Of a stretch of DNA of 64,000 bases, positions 26,818 through 36,133 are shown in pieces (positions within the stretch are counted from its first letter, which is position 1; every line of letters begins with the position of its first letter). This stretch comes from JBBRHQ01 sp963815645 (GTDB taxonomy: Bacteria > Actinomycetota > Thermoleophilia > Solirubrobacterales > 70-9), in assembly GCA_963815645.1 (NCBI GenBank), contig CAWFHL010000002.1, positions 361,942 to 425,941 on the forward strand, written 5' to 3'. Below the pieces are notes generated by a model. It ran no database searches, was not told the DNA's origin, and saw only the letters and a program-made list of their open reading frames with translations. The position numbers and the translations under genes are program-made.

Positions 26818-27887
26818 CAGTCCGCTCCGTCGGCCTCGGGCTTGATCCCCGCCAGTGTGTGGGACGAGTAGAACTGCTCGCGGGCCTCGACGTCGGGGAA
26901 GGCACCTGCCTCTATCGCCCGAACCAGGTTGCCGACCGACACCGGGACCCGGAGATCGGGCTCGAAGCCGATCCGCTCGCGGATCTTGTCGAACGAGACG
27001 CGGTAGTTGCGAGGGTCGACCCCGCCCTCGTGGAAACTCAGCTTCCCGCGGCCGCCGAGATGCTCCTGTACCGCCTCGACGACCATCCGCTTGGTGAAGT
27101 TCTCATCGGCATGGCCGACGTTGAAGACCTCGCCGCGGACCAGGTCCGGTGGGGCGGCCATCGCAGCGGAGATCGCCTTCGAGATGTCGCGGACATGGCA
27201 ATAGGGCCGCCAGGTGTCGGCGTCGTAGACGAGCAGCTCGTCGCCGATCGTCAGAGTCCGGGTGAACTCGGAGATCGTCAGGTCGAAGCGCATCCGCTGC
27301 GAGATCCCGTAGGCGGTGGAGATCCGCAGCACCGTGGGGCAGAAGTCGACCTCGGAGACCCGTCCGAGCACGAACTCCTCGAACTCGACCTTGGTCTCGG
27401 CGTAGAGGGAGACCGGGGACAGCTCCGATTCCTCGGTCGCGGGCTCATCGGTCTGTCGAAGGCCGTAGTTCGAGCAGGTCGAGGTGAAGACGAAGCGGTC
27501 GATCCCGCGACCGTCCAGCGCCTCGAAGACCCCCTGGGCCCCCTCGACGTTGACGCGGCGGGTCAGCTGGGGGAACTTCTTCGACACCGGATCGCCGACC
27601 ATCGCGGCCAGCAGGACGACATCGGTTACACCGTCGAGAGCGCGGTCCAGGTCGGCGCGATCGCAGAGATCGCCGCGGACGAAGGAGAAGCCCGGCTCCT
27701 CCATCACCCCGGCGATTGCTGTCCCGTGGTCATAGATCAGCATGTCGAGCACGCGGACGCGGACTCCCTCGGAGAGCAGCCGGCGCACCAGGACGTTGCC
27801 GATGTAGCCGGCGCCGCCGATCACGAGCACGTGGCGGCCCAATCCCCCACCTCCCGATGTCGCCTCTGCGGCCATCACCTCACCCAT
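26817..27887 (-). CDS. NAD-dependent sugar epimerase/dehydratase (extended SDR)
   Basis: A 356-residue enzyme. The Rossmann motif GGAGYIG lies at residues 24-30, STCSNY at 136-141 and the catalytic YAETK at 162-166, all consistent with extended short-chain dehydrogenases such as GalE and RmlB relatives. RPYCHVRDISKAI and NVGHADENFTKR are typical later blocks. It probably changes the configuration or oxidation state of the nucleotide-activated sugar made by the adjacent transferase. The first ~18 residues are Gly/Ala-rich and may be non-native if an internal start is used. Confidence 0.9.
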   Translation of the reverse strand: MGEVMAAEATSGGGGLGRHVLVIGGAGYIGNVLVRRLLSEGVRVRVLDMLIYDHGTAIAGVMEEPGFSFVRGDLCDRADLDRALDGVTDVVLLAAMVGDPVSKKFPQLTRRVNVEGAQGVFEALDGRGIDRFVFTSTCSNYGLRQTDEPATEESELSPVSLYAETKVEFEEFVLGRVSEVDFCPTVLRISTAYGISQRMRFDLTISEFTRTLTIGDELLVYDADTWRPYCHVRDISKAISAAMAAPPDLVRGEVFNVGHADENFTKRMVVEAVQEHLGGRGKLSFHEGGVDPRNYRVSFDKIRERIGFEPDLRVPVSVGNLVRAIEAGAFPDVEAREQFYSSHTLAGIKPEADGAD

Positions 27888-27936
27888 GTTCGCGGCGGCA
27901 TCATTCAGTCCTTCGAGGTCGGGCGCTCGGTCGGGC

Positions 27937-29244
27937 TCAGCCGTGGCGGCGCAGCTTCAGGGTCACCGAACGCGACGGAGCGTGCCCCGGGGCCTCGGCC
28001 CGCACGTGCAGCCGCTTCGTCTTCAGGCGCCGCGGGACCCGCACCTTCATCTTGAAGGCAGAGGCCCGGACACGCTTGCGGATCAGTGTCTTCCAGTGTC
28101 CGTGGCGCTTGAACTGGACCCTGACCCTGCCGACCGGGCGGCCCGGCAGGGTGCCCTCGAGCCTGACCCTCCGCCCTCCACTCGGGTTCGGGGAACGGAG
28201 CGACACCTTTCCGCCGAGTTCGGCACAGGGGCTGTCGTCGCGAAGCCGGAAGTCCCCTCGCTTCGGGGCGACGAAACGCGGGCGAGCGAAGACATTGTGG
28301 GCAGCTCTGAACCCGATCTCGTCTTCCTGGATGCCGCTGTCGTCCGATCCGGCGTAGTAACCCGACGGCGCCCCACGCACGCAGTTGAAGCGGACGACGT
28401 TGCGGCGGCCGACCGGCCCCCCCGGCTCGAAATAGGACTCGACGTTGCTGCGGATCTTCGAGTCGGCGATGATGTTCTCTGCCACCAGGTTGTGGTTGGC
28501 GGCGACCTTCCTGTCGCCGGAGAAGATGATCCCCTCGCCGTTACCGTAGATCACGTTGTGGACCACACGCGTCCGCTGGGCGTCGGGGTAGAGCTGGATG
28601 CCGCGGTCCGCGTTGCGAAAGATCCAGTTGTCGCGGATCTTCGTCCTCGATGCCGCGGCGAGGTAGATGCCATGGTCCTGATTCTCGGACGGCAGGCGCC
28701 CGCAATCGTGGATCTTGCTGTGCTGGATCACGGTGCCGACGGAACGTCCCCAGACGGGGCTCCCGAGCGCGAAGCAGATTCCGGTGTGGTGGTTGGTGAC
28801 GTCGACTCCGTCGAACAGCGCGCGATGGGCGTTCACGGTGGGGCTCGGCAGGTCGTGGTTACCGGAGCGCCCATCGAGATCGAGGTCGGAGACGGTGACT
28901 CGGTTGGCGCCCCGGGCGATCCAGATCCGGCCACGGAGCTTTGCCCGCTGGCCGGGGTAGCTGGTTAGGGTGATGCCCGGGGTGGTGACCTTCAGCTCCC
29001 TGAAGCGGTAGGTGCCGGTCTCCAGACAGCCGACCTGGCCGCGACCGAGCGCCGCGACCAGCGCGCGAGCGCCGTGGATCGGATCGCCGGGAGCACCGCT
29101 CCCGCCAGCCGATCCGGCCGGAGCGGCAACCAGATCGCAGCCGCCGTCGGCGGCGGCGGAGCTAGTCCCGGGAGCGACCAACAGCAGCGCGGCCAAAGCG
29201 AGGACTGCGATTGGGAAGCGACAAGAAGCCATCGCTCCGGGCAT
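27937..29244 (-). CDS. secreted right-handed beta-helix protein with C-terminal beta-sandwich
   Basis: An exported protein of about 435 residues: signal peptide (CRFPIAVLALAALLLVAPGT), beta-helix rungs (HGIYLAAASRTKIRDNWIFR, DRGIQLYPDAQRTRVVHNVI, NGEGIIFSGDRKVAANHNLV), then a basic ~80-residue beta-sandwich-like end (RVRVQFKRHGHWKTLIRKRV). It is a paralogue of 23462-24805 through the helix domain but the C-termini differ. The two genes flank the deacetylase-nucleotidyltransferase-epimerase trio. I start at ATG 29244; ATG 29232 is equally plausible. Confidence 0.82.
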   Translation of the reverse strand: MPGAMASCRFPIAVLALAALLLVAPGTSSAAADGGCDLVAAPAGSAGGSGAPGDPIHGARALVAALGRGQVGCLETGTYRFRELKVTTPGITLTSYPGQRAKLRGRIWIARGANRVTVSDLDLDGRSGNHDLPSPTVNAHRALFDGVDVTNHHTGICFALGSPVWGRSVGTVIQHSKIHDCGRLPSENQDHGIYLAAASRTKIRDNWIFRNADRGIQLYPDAQRTRVVHNVIYGNGEGIIFSGDRKVAANHNLVAENIIADSKIRSNVESYFEPGGPVGRRNVVRFNCVRGAPSGYYAGSDDSGIQEDEIGFRAAHNVFARPRFVAPKRGDFRLRDDSPCAELGGKVSLRSPNPSGGRRVRLEGTLPGRPVGRVRVQFKRHGHWKTLIRKRVRASAFKMKVRVPRRLKTKRLHVRAEAPGHAPSRSVTLKLRRHG

Positions 29245-29328
29245 CGTCAGCTGACCGGCGCAACTTACCCCCCCGCCGCCTGAACGGACGTTTGTGCCAC
29301 CCACTATTCAGTAGGCGCATGATGTCTT

Positions 29329-30533
29329 TCAGGGCGTGGGCAGGACGGCTCCGAGAGTCTCCAGAGCCCAATCGATTTCCGAATCGGAGACGATCAGCGG
29401 CGGCAGCAGGCGGATCGTCCCGGGCTCGGGGACGTTGACCACGAGCCCCGCCTCGAGCGCGCGGGCGCCGGCCGCGGCCGCGTCGACGCCAGGCTCGAGT
29501 CCGCCCCCAGCATCAGGCCCCGCCCCCTCACCTCGCGGACACCGTCAAGCCCGGTGAGGCCCTCGGCGAGGCGCGCCCCGGCCTCGCGGACCCGGCGCAG
29601 GAAGCCGGGCTCGTCGACGATCTCCAGCACGGCCAGGGCAGCGACCCCGGCCAGCGCCCCGCCGGCGAAGGTCGAACCGTGGTCCCCCGGCCCCAGCACC
29701 TCGCCCGCCTCGGGTGTGGTGACGCAGGCGCCGACCGGGAGGCCGCCGCCGAGCGCCTTGGCCGCGGTCATCACATCCGGGCGGACCGTGGTCTGCTCGT
29801 AGGCCCAGAGCGACCCGGTCCGCCCCATCCCCGTCTGTACCTCGTCGAGGATGAGCAGGGCTCCGCTTCGATTGCAGGCCTCCCGCGCCGCGAGGAGGGC
29901 CTCCTCGCCGATCTCATAGACGCCGGCCTCGCCCTGGATCGGCTCGATCAGGACGGCCGCCGTGCTTTCCCCCACCGCCCCCTGCAGCGCCGTCGCGTCG
30001 CCGCGCGGAACGGAGCGGAAGCCCGGCAGCATCGGCGCGAAGTCCAAGTTCCGGGCCATCGCCGGGGTCGCGGCCAGCGCCCCGTAGCTGCGCCCGTGGA
30101 AGTCGCCCTCGAAGCTGACGATCTCCGGATCCGAAACGCCACGGGCGCGAGCGTGCTTGCGGGCGAGCTTGATCGCGCATTCATTCGCCTCGGTCCCCGA
30201 GTTGGCGAAGAAGACGCGGCCGCCGAGGCTCGATTCCGAGAGCCGCTCGGCGAGCTGCACCATCGGCTCGGTGTAGAAGAGATTGGAGACGTGGATCAGC
30301 CTCCCGGCCTGCTCTCGCACCGCGGCGACAATCTGGGGGTGGCAGTGGCCCACCGAGCAGACGGAGATCCCGGCGAGGAAGTCGAGGTACTCCCTGCCCT
30401 CCGAGTCCCATAGCCGCGCCCCCTCGCCGCGTACGAAGCAGACCGGTGCCCTCCCGTAGGTCTGCATCACGTAGCGGTGCTCCAGGGCCTCGAGGCCCGC
30501 GAAGCCCAGCGCCCCCGCGCCATGCCCGGTCAC
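29329..30533 (-). CDS. argD: acetylornithine aminotransferase (3' frameshift as read)
   Basis: A PLP enzyme that transfers an amino group from glutamate to N-acetylglutamate semialdehyde. The body is typical: VGHCHPQIVAAVRE, FFANSGTEANECAIKLAR, SFEGDFHGRSYGALAATP, LILDEVQTGMGRTGSLWAYE and the PLP lysine in MTAAKALGGGLPVG. Near 29500 one base appears missing after GLMLGAD; the other frame continues LEPGVDAAAAGARALEAGLV, then NVPEPGTIRLLPPLIVSDSE, to a stop at 29329. As read, the protein ends early at 29394 with a nonsense tail. The GTG start overlaps the argB stop (GTGA). It belongs to the argC-argJ-argB-argD operon. Confidence 0.93.
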
Positions 30534-31453
30534 GGCGACACCATCGTCCCGATCCCGGCGTCGGTGAACAGCTCCAGCAGCAGAGAGTGGGGCCTGCGGC
30601 CGTCGATGATGTGGGCGTACTGGGTGCCGCCGTCGATCGCCTCGACGCAGGCCGCAAGCTTGGGGCGCATCCCGCCGCCGACCGAGCCTAGGCGCTCGCG
30701 CACCTCCTCGACCCCGGCCCTGGAGATCAGCGAGCCCGGGTCCTCGGGGTCTGCGAGCCAGCCCTCCACGTCGGTAATGAACATGGCCTTGTACGCCCCC
30801 AGGGCTGAGGCGACCTTGCCGGCGGCCTCGTCGGCGTTGACGTTGTAGGAGTTGCCCTCCCGATCGGAGGCCGCGGAGGCGATCACCGGGATGTAGTCGG
30901 CGGCGATGTGGTTGAGGACGTCGACGTCGACGCGCTCGATAATCCCGACGAAGCCGACCTCTGCGGCGTTCGCGACCGGCGCGACCTCGAACAGCGACCC
31001 GTCCTCGCCCGAGAGCCCGACCGCCGGCTGCCCGTGGTTGCCCAGCCGCTTCACGATGTCGGAGTTGAGCTTGCCGAGGAGGACCATCTTCGCCACCTCG
31101 ACCGTCTCCGGATCGGAGACCCGCAGCCCCTCGTGGAAGCGCACCTCCATCCCCAGCCGCTCCATGTAGGCGGTGATCTCGGGGCCGCCGCCGTGGACGA
31201 TCACCGGGTTCAGGCCGACGTACTTGAGCAGGACGACGTCGGCGGCGAAGGCCTCGCGCAGGGACTCCTCCCGCATCGCCGCTCCGCCGTACTTGATCAC
31301 CAGGGTGCGGCCATGGAACTCGCGGATGTAGGGAAGCGCCTCGAGCAGGACGGCGACCCGGTCCTCTGCTTCGCGTCCGGGCATACCACCGCCTCGCATG
31401 TCCTCTGCTTCGCGTCCGGGCATGCTCGGGTTTTCCGGTGAACGGTCAGTCAT
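30530..31453 (-). CDS. argB: acetylglutamate kinase
   Basis: Phosphorylates N-acetylglutamate, the second step of arginine synthesis. The amino-acid kinase fold is clear: TLVIKYGGAAM, LNPVIVHGGGPEI, KLNSDIVKRLG and NSYNVNADEAAGKVA. The N-terminus is unusual: a 39-base in-frame tandem duplication repeats the residues MPGREAED (codons at 31384 and 31423), so three ATGs at 31453, 31423 and 31384 are all possible starts. The last gives the normal family length. It lies 4 bases after argJ and overlaps argD. Confidence 0.95.
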   Translation of the reverse strand: MTDRSPENPSMPGREAEDMRGGGMPGREAEDRVAVLLEALPYIREFHGRTLVIKYGGAAMREESLREAFAADVVLLKYVGLNPVIVHGGGPEITAYMERLGMEVRFHEGLRVSDPETVEVAKMVLLGKLNSDIVKRLGNHGQPAVGLSGEDGSLFEVAPVANAAEVGFVGIIERVDVDVLNHIAADYIPVIASAASDREGNSYNVNADEAAGKVASALGAYKAMFITDVEGWLADPEDPGSLISRAGVEEVRERLGSVGGGMRPKLAACVEAIDGGTQYAHIIDGRRPHSLLLELFTDAGIGTMVSP

Positions 31454-31457
31454 TGCC

Positions 31458-32648
31458 CTAGGTCGTGTACTCCGCGTTGATCCGCACGTACTCGTAGCCG
31501 AGGTCGGAGAAGTACACGTGGGCCCGGCCCTCGCCGCGCCGAAGCCGGACTCCGATCCCCGCCTCTGCGGTGTCCTCGGCCAACTCGGCGGCATCGATCG
31601 CCGCGGCGCCGATCTCCTCCAGGTCCTCGCCGGCGAGCGCCATTCCCGCCGCCTGGGCGATCCGGCCCCAGTTCGGATCGCGGCCGAACAGGGCGGTCTT
31701 GACGAGTGGAGAGTTGGCGATCGCGCGGGCGACCCGCTCGGCCTCCTCCCCGCTCGCCGCCCCGCTGACCTCGACCCTCGCGACCCGAGTCGCGCCCTCG
31801 CCGTCGGCGACGATCGAGAGCGCAAGCTGCAGCAGCACCGCCTCCAGGAGGCCGTCGGGAAGCGGGGCGCCGGCGGTGCCGCTCGCCTGAAATAGCACCG
31901 TGTCATTGGTGCTCATCTGCCCGTCCACGGTGATCCGCTCGAAGGAGCCGGAGACCGCGGCGCGCAGCGCCGCATCGGGATCGGGGACCGCGGCGTCGGT
32001 CTGGACGAAGCAGAGCATCGTCGCCAGATCCGGCTCGATCATCCCGGCGCCCTTGGCCTGGGCGGAGATCGTCACGTCGCCGGCCCGAAGCGCACAGCAT
32101 TTCGGGAAGCGATCGGTGGTCATGATCGCCTCCGCGAAGCGATCGCCGCCGGAGGGAGAGAGCCTCTTCGCCGCTTCCCCGATCCCTGCCTTCACCTTGC
32201 CGATGTCGAGCGGCACCCCGATCGTGCCGGTCTCCGCGACCGCCACCGATTCCGTGGCGAGCCCGAGCCGCTCAGCCGCCACATCGCGCATCGCGAGGGC
32301 GTCGCGGAAGCCGGCCTCGCCGGTCTCGGCATTGGCGTTGCCGGAGTTGACGACGACGGCGGCGACCCCCGAGCGATTGCAACATTGCCGGCAGACCCGC
32401 ACCGGCGCGGCGGCGGAGGCGTTTCGGGTCAGCAGCAGTGCCGATCGAACCGGACCGCTCTCGCTGGCGAGCAGGCCGACATCGGTTCCCCCGCTCTCCT
32501 TCAGCCCGCAGGGAACCCCGGCGGCCCGGAAGCCGGGCGCCAGCTCGCCCGGGTCGAGCTCGGTGACACCCTTCGGCCCGCGGACCCAGCGCGAGCGGAA
32601 GAACCCGGCCGGGTCCGCTTCCACGATCTCCGCCTCCGGCCCGCTCAC
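31458..32648 (-). CDS. argJ: bifunctional glutamate N-acetyltransferase / ornithine acetyltransferase
   Basis: Transfers the acetyl group from N-acetylornithine back to glutamate, recycling it, and can make N-acetylglutamate from acetyl-CoA. At 396 residues it has family length. The self-cleavage site is present in KGAGMIEPDLATMLCF, with the nucleophilic Thr near residue 209; cleavage there gives the alpha and beta chains. Other blocks: VVVNSGNANAETGE, DGQMSTNDTVLFQASG and FGRDPNWGRIAQAAGMAL. Its start overlaps the argC stop by 4 bases. With argB and argD it makes an acetyl-recycling arginine pathway. Confidence 0.96.
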   Translation of the reverse strand: MSGPEAEIVEADPAGFFRSRWVRGPKGVTELDPGELAPGFRAAGVPCGLKESGGTDVGLLASESGPVRSALLLTRNASAAAPVRVCRQCCNRSGVAAVVVNSGNANAETGEAGFRDALAMRDVAAERLGLATESVAVAETGTIGVPLDIGKVKAGIGEAAKRLSPSGGDRFAEAIMTTDRFPKCCALRAGDVTISAQAKGAGMIEPDLATMLCFVQTDAAVPDPDAALRAAVSGSFERITVDGQMSTNDTVLFQASGTAGAPLPDGLLEAVLLQLALSIVADGEGATRVARVEVSGAASGEEAERVARAIANSPLVKTALFGRDPNWGRIAQAAGMALAGEDLEEIGAAAIDAAELAEDTAEAGIGVRLRRGEGRAHVYFSDLGYEYVRINAEYTT

Positions 32649-33673
32649 CTAAGCCCCGCCTCCTCGTCGAGGCCGAGCATCAGGTTGAGGTTCTGAATCG
32701 CCTGGCTCGCCGCTCCCTTCCAGAGGTTGTCGATCGCAGCGAAGGCGAGGACGCGGCCGCGCTCTTCAACCGTGACGAACACGTGGCATTCGTTGGTGTC
32801 GCGGACGTCGCGCAGGCCCGGCGGCCGGTCGACCACCCGGACGAAGGGCTCCTCCGCGTAGCGGGCGCGGTAGAGGTCACGCGCAGCCTCGGCGCTGAGC
32901 GGCTCGGAGGCGCGGACGTAGCAGCTGACCAGCTCTCCCTGGTCGAGCGGCAGAAGATGAGCGACGAACGCCACCTCGACCTCGGACCCGAGCCCGGCCA
33001 GCTCCTGCTCGATCTCGGGGCGGTGGCGGTGGCCCTCGGCCTTGTAGGCGAAGGCGTTTTCGTCCATTGAGACGTACTGGGTCTCCTCCTCGCCTCCGCG
33101 GCCGGCGCCGGAGACGCCCTGTTTGGCGTCGATCACGACGTCGGTGAGCAGACCGTCCGCGGCGAGCGGCGCCAGCGCCAGCAAAGAGGCGGTCGGATAG
33201 CAGCCGGGGTTGGCGACCAGCTCAGCCTCGCGGATCGCATCGCGATGGAGCTCGGGCAGGCCATAGGCGGCGCCGTCGAGCAGATCCGGCTCGCCGTGCG
33301 GCCCGTACCACTTCTCGTAGGTCGGCAGGTCGCCGAGCCGGAAGTCGGCGGAGAGGTCGACCACCTGCACCCCGAGCCCGCGAAGCCCGGCGACCACCGG
33401 CGCCGAAGCGCCGTGCGGATAGGCGACGATCGCCGCGTCGGGCTCCTCGACCCGCTCTAGGTCGAGCTCGGTCAGGGTAATCGGGGTGCGGTATCGCGGG
33501 TAGAGGCGATCGAGTCGCGACCCCGCGTCGCTGCGGCTGGTCGCCAGCACCAGCTCGAGCTTCGGGTGGCGCCAGACGAGCTCGGCGCTGAGCGCCCCCG
33601 CGTAGCCCGAGGCCCCCGCGACCAGGACTCTGGCGGCCGCCTCCCCGTCGATCGGTTGGACCGGGTCATTCAC
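32645..33673 (-). CDS. argC: N-acetyl-gamma-glutamyl-phosphate reductase
   Basis: Reduces N-acetylglutamyl phosphate with NADPH. Rossmann motif VLVAGASGYAGALSAELV (residues 16-33) and the catalytic Cys158 in VANPGCYPTASLLAL are both present; VSGAGRGGEEETQYVSMDEN and EGHRHRPEIEQEL are conserved substrate-region blocks. At 342 residues it is normal length. Its start overlaps the pheT stop by 8 bases, so the arginine genes sit directly behind the translation genes, possibly as one transcript. Confidence 0.96.
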   Translation of the reverse strand: MNDPVQPIDGEAAARVLVAGASGYAGALSAELVWRHPKLELVLATSRSDAGSRLDRLYPRYRTPITLTELDLERVEEPDAAIVAYPHGASAPVVAGLRGLGVQVVDLSADFRLGDLPTYEKWYGPHGEPDLLDGAAYGLPELHRDAIREAELVANPGCYPTASLLALAPLAADGLLTDVVIDAKQGVSGAGRGGEEETQYVSMDENAFAYKAEGHRHRPEIEQELAGLGSEVEVAFVAHLLPLDQGELVSCYVRASEPLSAEAARDLYRARYAEEPFVRVVDRPPGLRDVRDTNECHVFVTVEERGRVLAFAAIDNLWKGAASQAIQNLNLMLGLDEEAGLR

Positions 33674-36133
33674 GCAAAGACCCTCCGATCGTCTTCAGCT
33701 CGGCCTCGATCCCGGCGCGCAGCGCGGTGACCTCCTCGTCGGTGAGGGTGCGGTCCCCGGCGCGGAACTCGAGCCGCAGCGCCAGGCTCTTGCGCCCCTC
33801 GCCGAGCTGCTCGCCGCGGTAGAGGTCGAAGACCCGGACGGAGCGCAGCAGCTCGCCGCCGCCCTCGCGGACGGCTGCGATCACCTCCGATCCCGGCGTC
33901 TCCTCGGCGACCACGGCGGCGATGTCCTGGACCACCGCCGGGAAGGTGGTGAGGTCGTCATAGACCTCCTCCTCGGCCGGCGAGGCCTGGATCAGGCTCG
34001 CGAGGTCGATCTCGAAGGCGACCGCCGACTCGAGGTCCCAGCTGCGGCAGACCAGCGGGTGGACCTCGCCGATCCACCCCGAGCGGTGCGCCGTCTCCGA
34101 ACCGGACCGCTCCGCTGCGGCCGGGGTGAAGGAAGGGCTCGGCACCCGGCTCCACCGAGAGCTCGGCCCCGAGCCCGCCGGCGAGTGCCTCGAGCACGCC
34201 CTTCAGCGCGTAGAAATCGTCCACCTCGCCACCGCCGCGCCAGCTCTCGCCCTGTAGCGAGCCGACCAGCAGGCAGGCGAGCCGATGGGGCTCGCTGAAC
34301 GGCGCCGGGCGCTCTCCGGGGAAGCGGCCCGCCAGGGCCCCCTCCCCCGCTTCGCCGCCGTCCTCGGGCAGGTGCACCCTGCCCGACTCGAACAGTGCGA
34401 CGCCGCCGGCGCCGCGTGCCAGGTTGTACCTTGCGGCATCGAGCAGCGAGGTCAGCAGCGTGGTCCGCATCACCGACTGATCCTCGGAGAGGGGATTGGA
34501 GATTTCTATCGGCACGGCCCGCGGATCGTCTTCACCGATCTTCAACCGTGACCTCTCCCCCGGATCGGTGAAGCTCCAGCCGACGACCTCGTCGAAGCCG
34601 AGGTCGCGCACTTCATCCTCGGCGCGACGCCGCAGCCGCTGCTCGCGGGTCAGACCGCCGGCCTGACCCGCACCTCCCGGGAAGGGTCGTCGGAAGGTGC
34701 TCGTCGAGGCCATGGACCCGGGCAACCTCCTCGATCAGGTCGGCCTCCCGGGTGACGTCGTAGTAGCGGTCGGCGGGAACCGTCACCTCGAGGTCGCCGC
34801 CGTCCCTCCGGACACCGAACCCGAGGCGCCCGAGATAGGCCTGCTGGTCGGCCTGGGTGATCTCCATCCCGAGCAGGCCGCCGACCCGCTGATCCCGGAG
34901 CCGGATCGCCCGCGGCGGCGGGGTCTCGGCGGCGACGTCGATCGTCCCCGGGACAAGTTGCGCGTCGCATAGCTTGACGATCAGGCGCGAGGCGATCCGT
35001 TGGGCCCGGATGCAGAGGTCGGGGTGAAGCTGCTTCTCGAACCGGGAGGACGCCTCGGAACGGAGGCCGAGCAGGCGCGAGGTTCGCAGGATGTTCGTCC
35101 CGTTCCAGTTCGCCACCTCGAGCAGGACCCGCGTGGTCGAGTCCGAGACCTCGGTCCTCTGCCCGCCCATGATCCCGGCGATCCCGGAGGGTCCTTGCCG
35201 ATCGCAGACCAGCACCGTCTCGGGATCGAAGACCCGGTCGACCCCGTCCAGTGTCGTCATCGTCTCGCCGTCGGCGGCAGCGCGAATCGTCAGCGCGGCG
35301 CCCTCGACCCGGTCGAGGTCGAAGGCGTGCAGCGGCTGGGCGGTGAGCAGCATCACGTAGTTGGTGATGTCGACCACGTTGTTGATCGGCCGCTGGCCGG
35401 CGGCCATCAGACGGGCCTTCAGCCAAGGCGGCGACGGCCCCACGTCGACCTCTGTGAAGACCCGTGCCGTAAAGCGCGGGCAGAGCTCGGGAACATCGAC
35501 CCCCACCGAGGCGAAGTCGCCCGCCTCCCCGTCGCCGCTCGCCGCGGCGTCCTCGGCCCACGGGTCGGCGGCCAGCGGCGCCGCGGTGATCGCGTGCACC
35601 TCCCTGGCGACGCCGTGGACGCCGAAGCAGTCGACCCGGTTCGGGGTCACCTCGAGCTCGAGGACCGGGTCGGCGACCGCGATCACCTCGCTCAGGGCGG
35701 TTCCGGGCGCCGTGCCGTCGTCGAGCACCATGATCCCGTCGCCGTCCTCGCCGATCTCGATCTCCGTCTCGGAGAGGATCATCCCGTCTGACTCGACTCC
35801 CCGCAGCTTCGCCTTGCGCAGCTTCTCGCCGCCGGGCATGCGGGCCCCGGGGAGGGCCACCGCGACGGTCTGCCCGGCGGCCACGTTCGGAGCGCCGCAG
35901 ACGATGGTCCGCTCGCCGGCGCCGGTCTCGACCGTGCAGACGCGCAGCCGGTCGGCGTCGGGATGCTTGTCCGCCGCAGTCACCAGGCCGACCACGAACC
36001 CCTCCCCCGAGGGAGGGCCGGCCAGCGTCACCCGCTCGACCTCCGTGCCGGTCATCGCCAGGCGCTCGGCCAGCTCCTCCGGCGGGATCGCCGGGTCGCA
36101 GAGCTCGCGCAGCCATGAGTACGGAATCTTCAC
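33666..36133 (-). CDS. pheT: phenylalanine--tRNA ligase beta subunit (two frameshifts as read)
   Basis: Beta chain of the alpha2beta2 enzyme that charges tRNA-Phe. Starting MKIPYSWLRELCDPAIPPEE, it carries an EMAP-like tRNA-binding domain (HPDADRLRVCTVETGAGERT), the B3/B4 editing region, a B5 domain and, at the end, an FDX-ACB anticodon-binding domain (DLTTFPAVVQDIAAVVAEET). The frame changes near 34675 and 34078; removing one base at each gives about 822 residues, the normal length. Since pheT is essential, these are probably sequence errors. It follows pheS with a 4-base overlap. Confidence 0.94.

Noticed and set aside
29276..29303. Possible fourth copy of the dispersed hairpin repeat (CGCCGCCTGAACG...TGTGCC)
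   Set aside because: The hairpin is incomplete and its orientation does not follow any upstream gene; similarity may be chance in GC-rich DNA.
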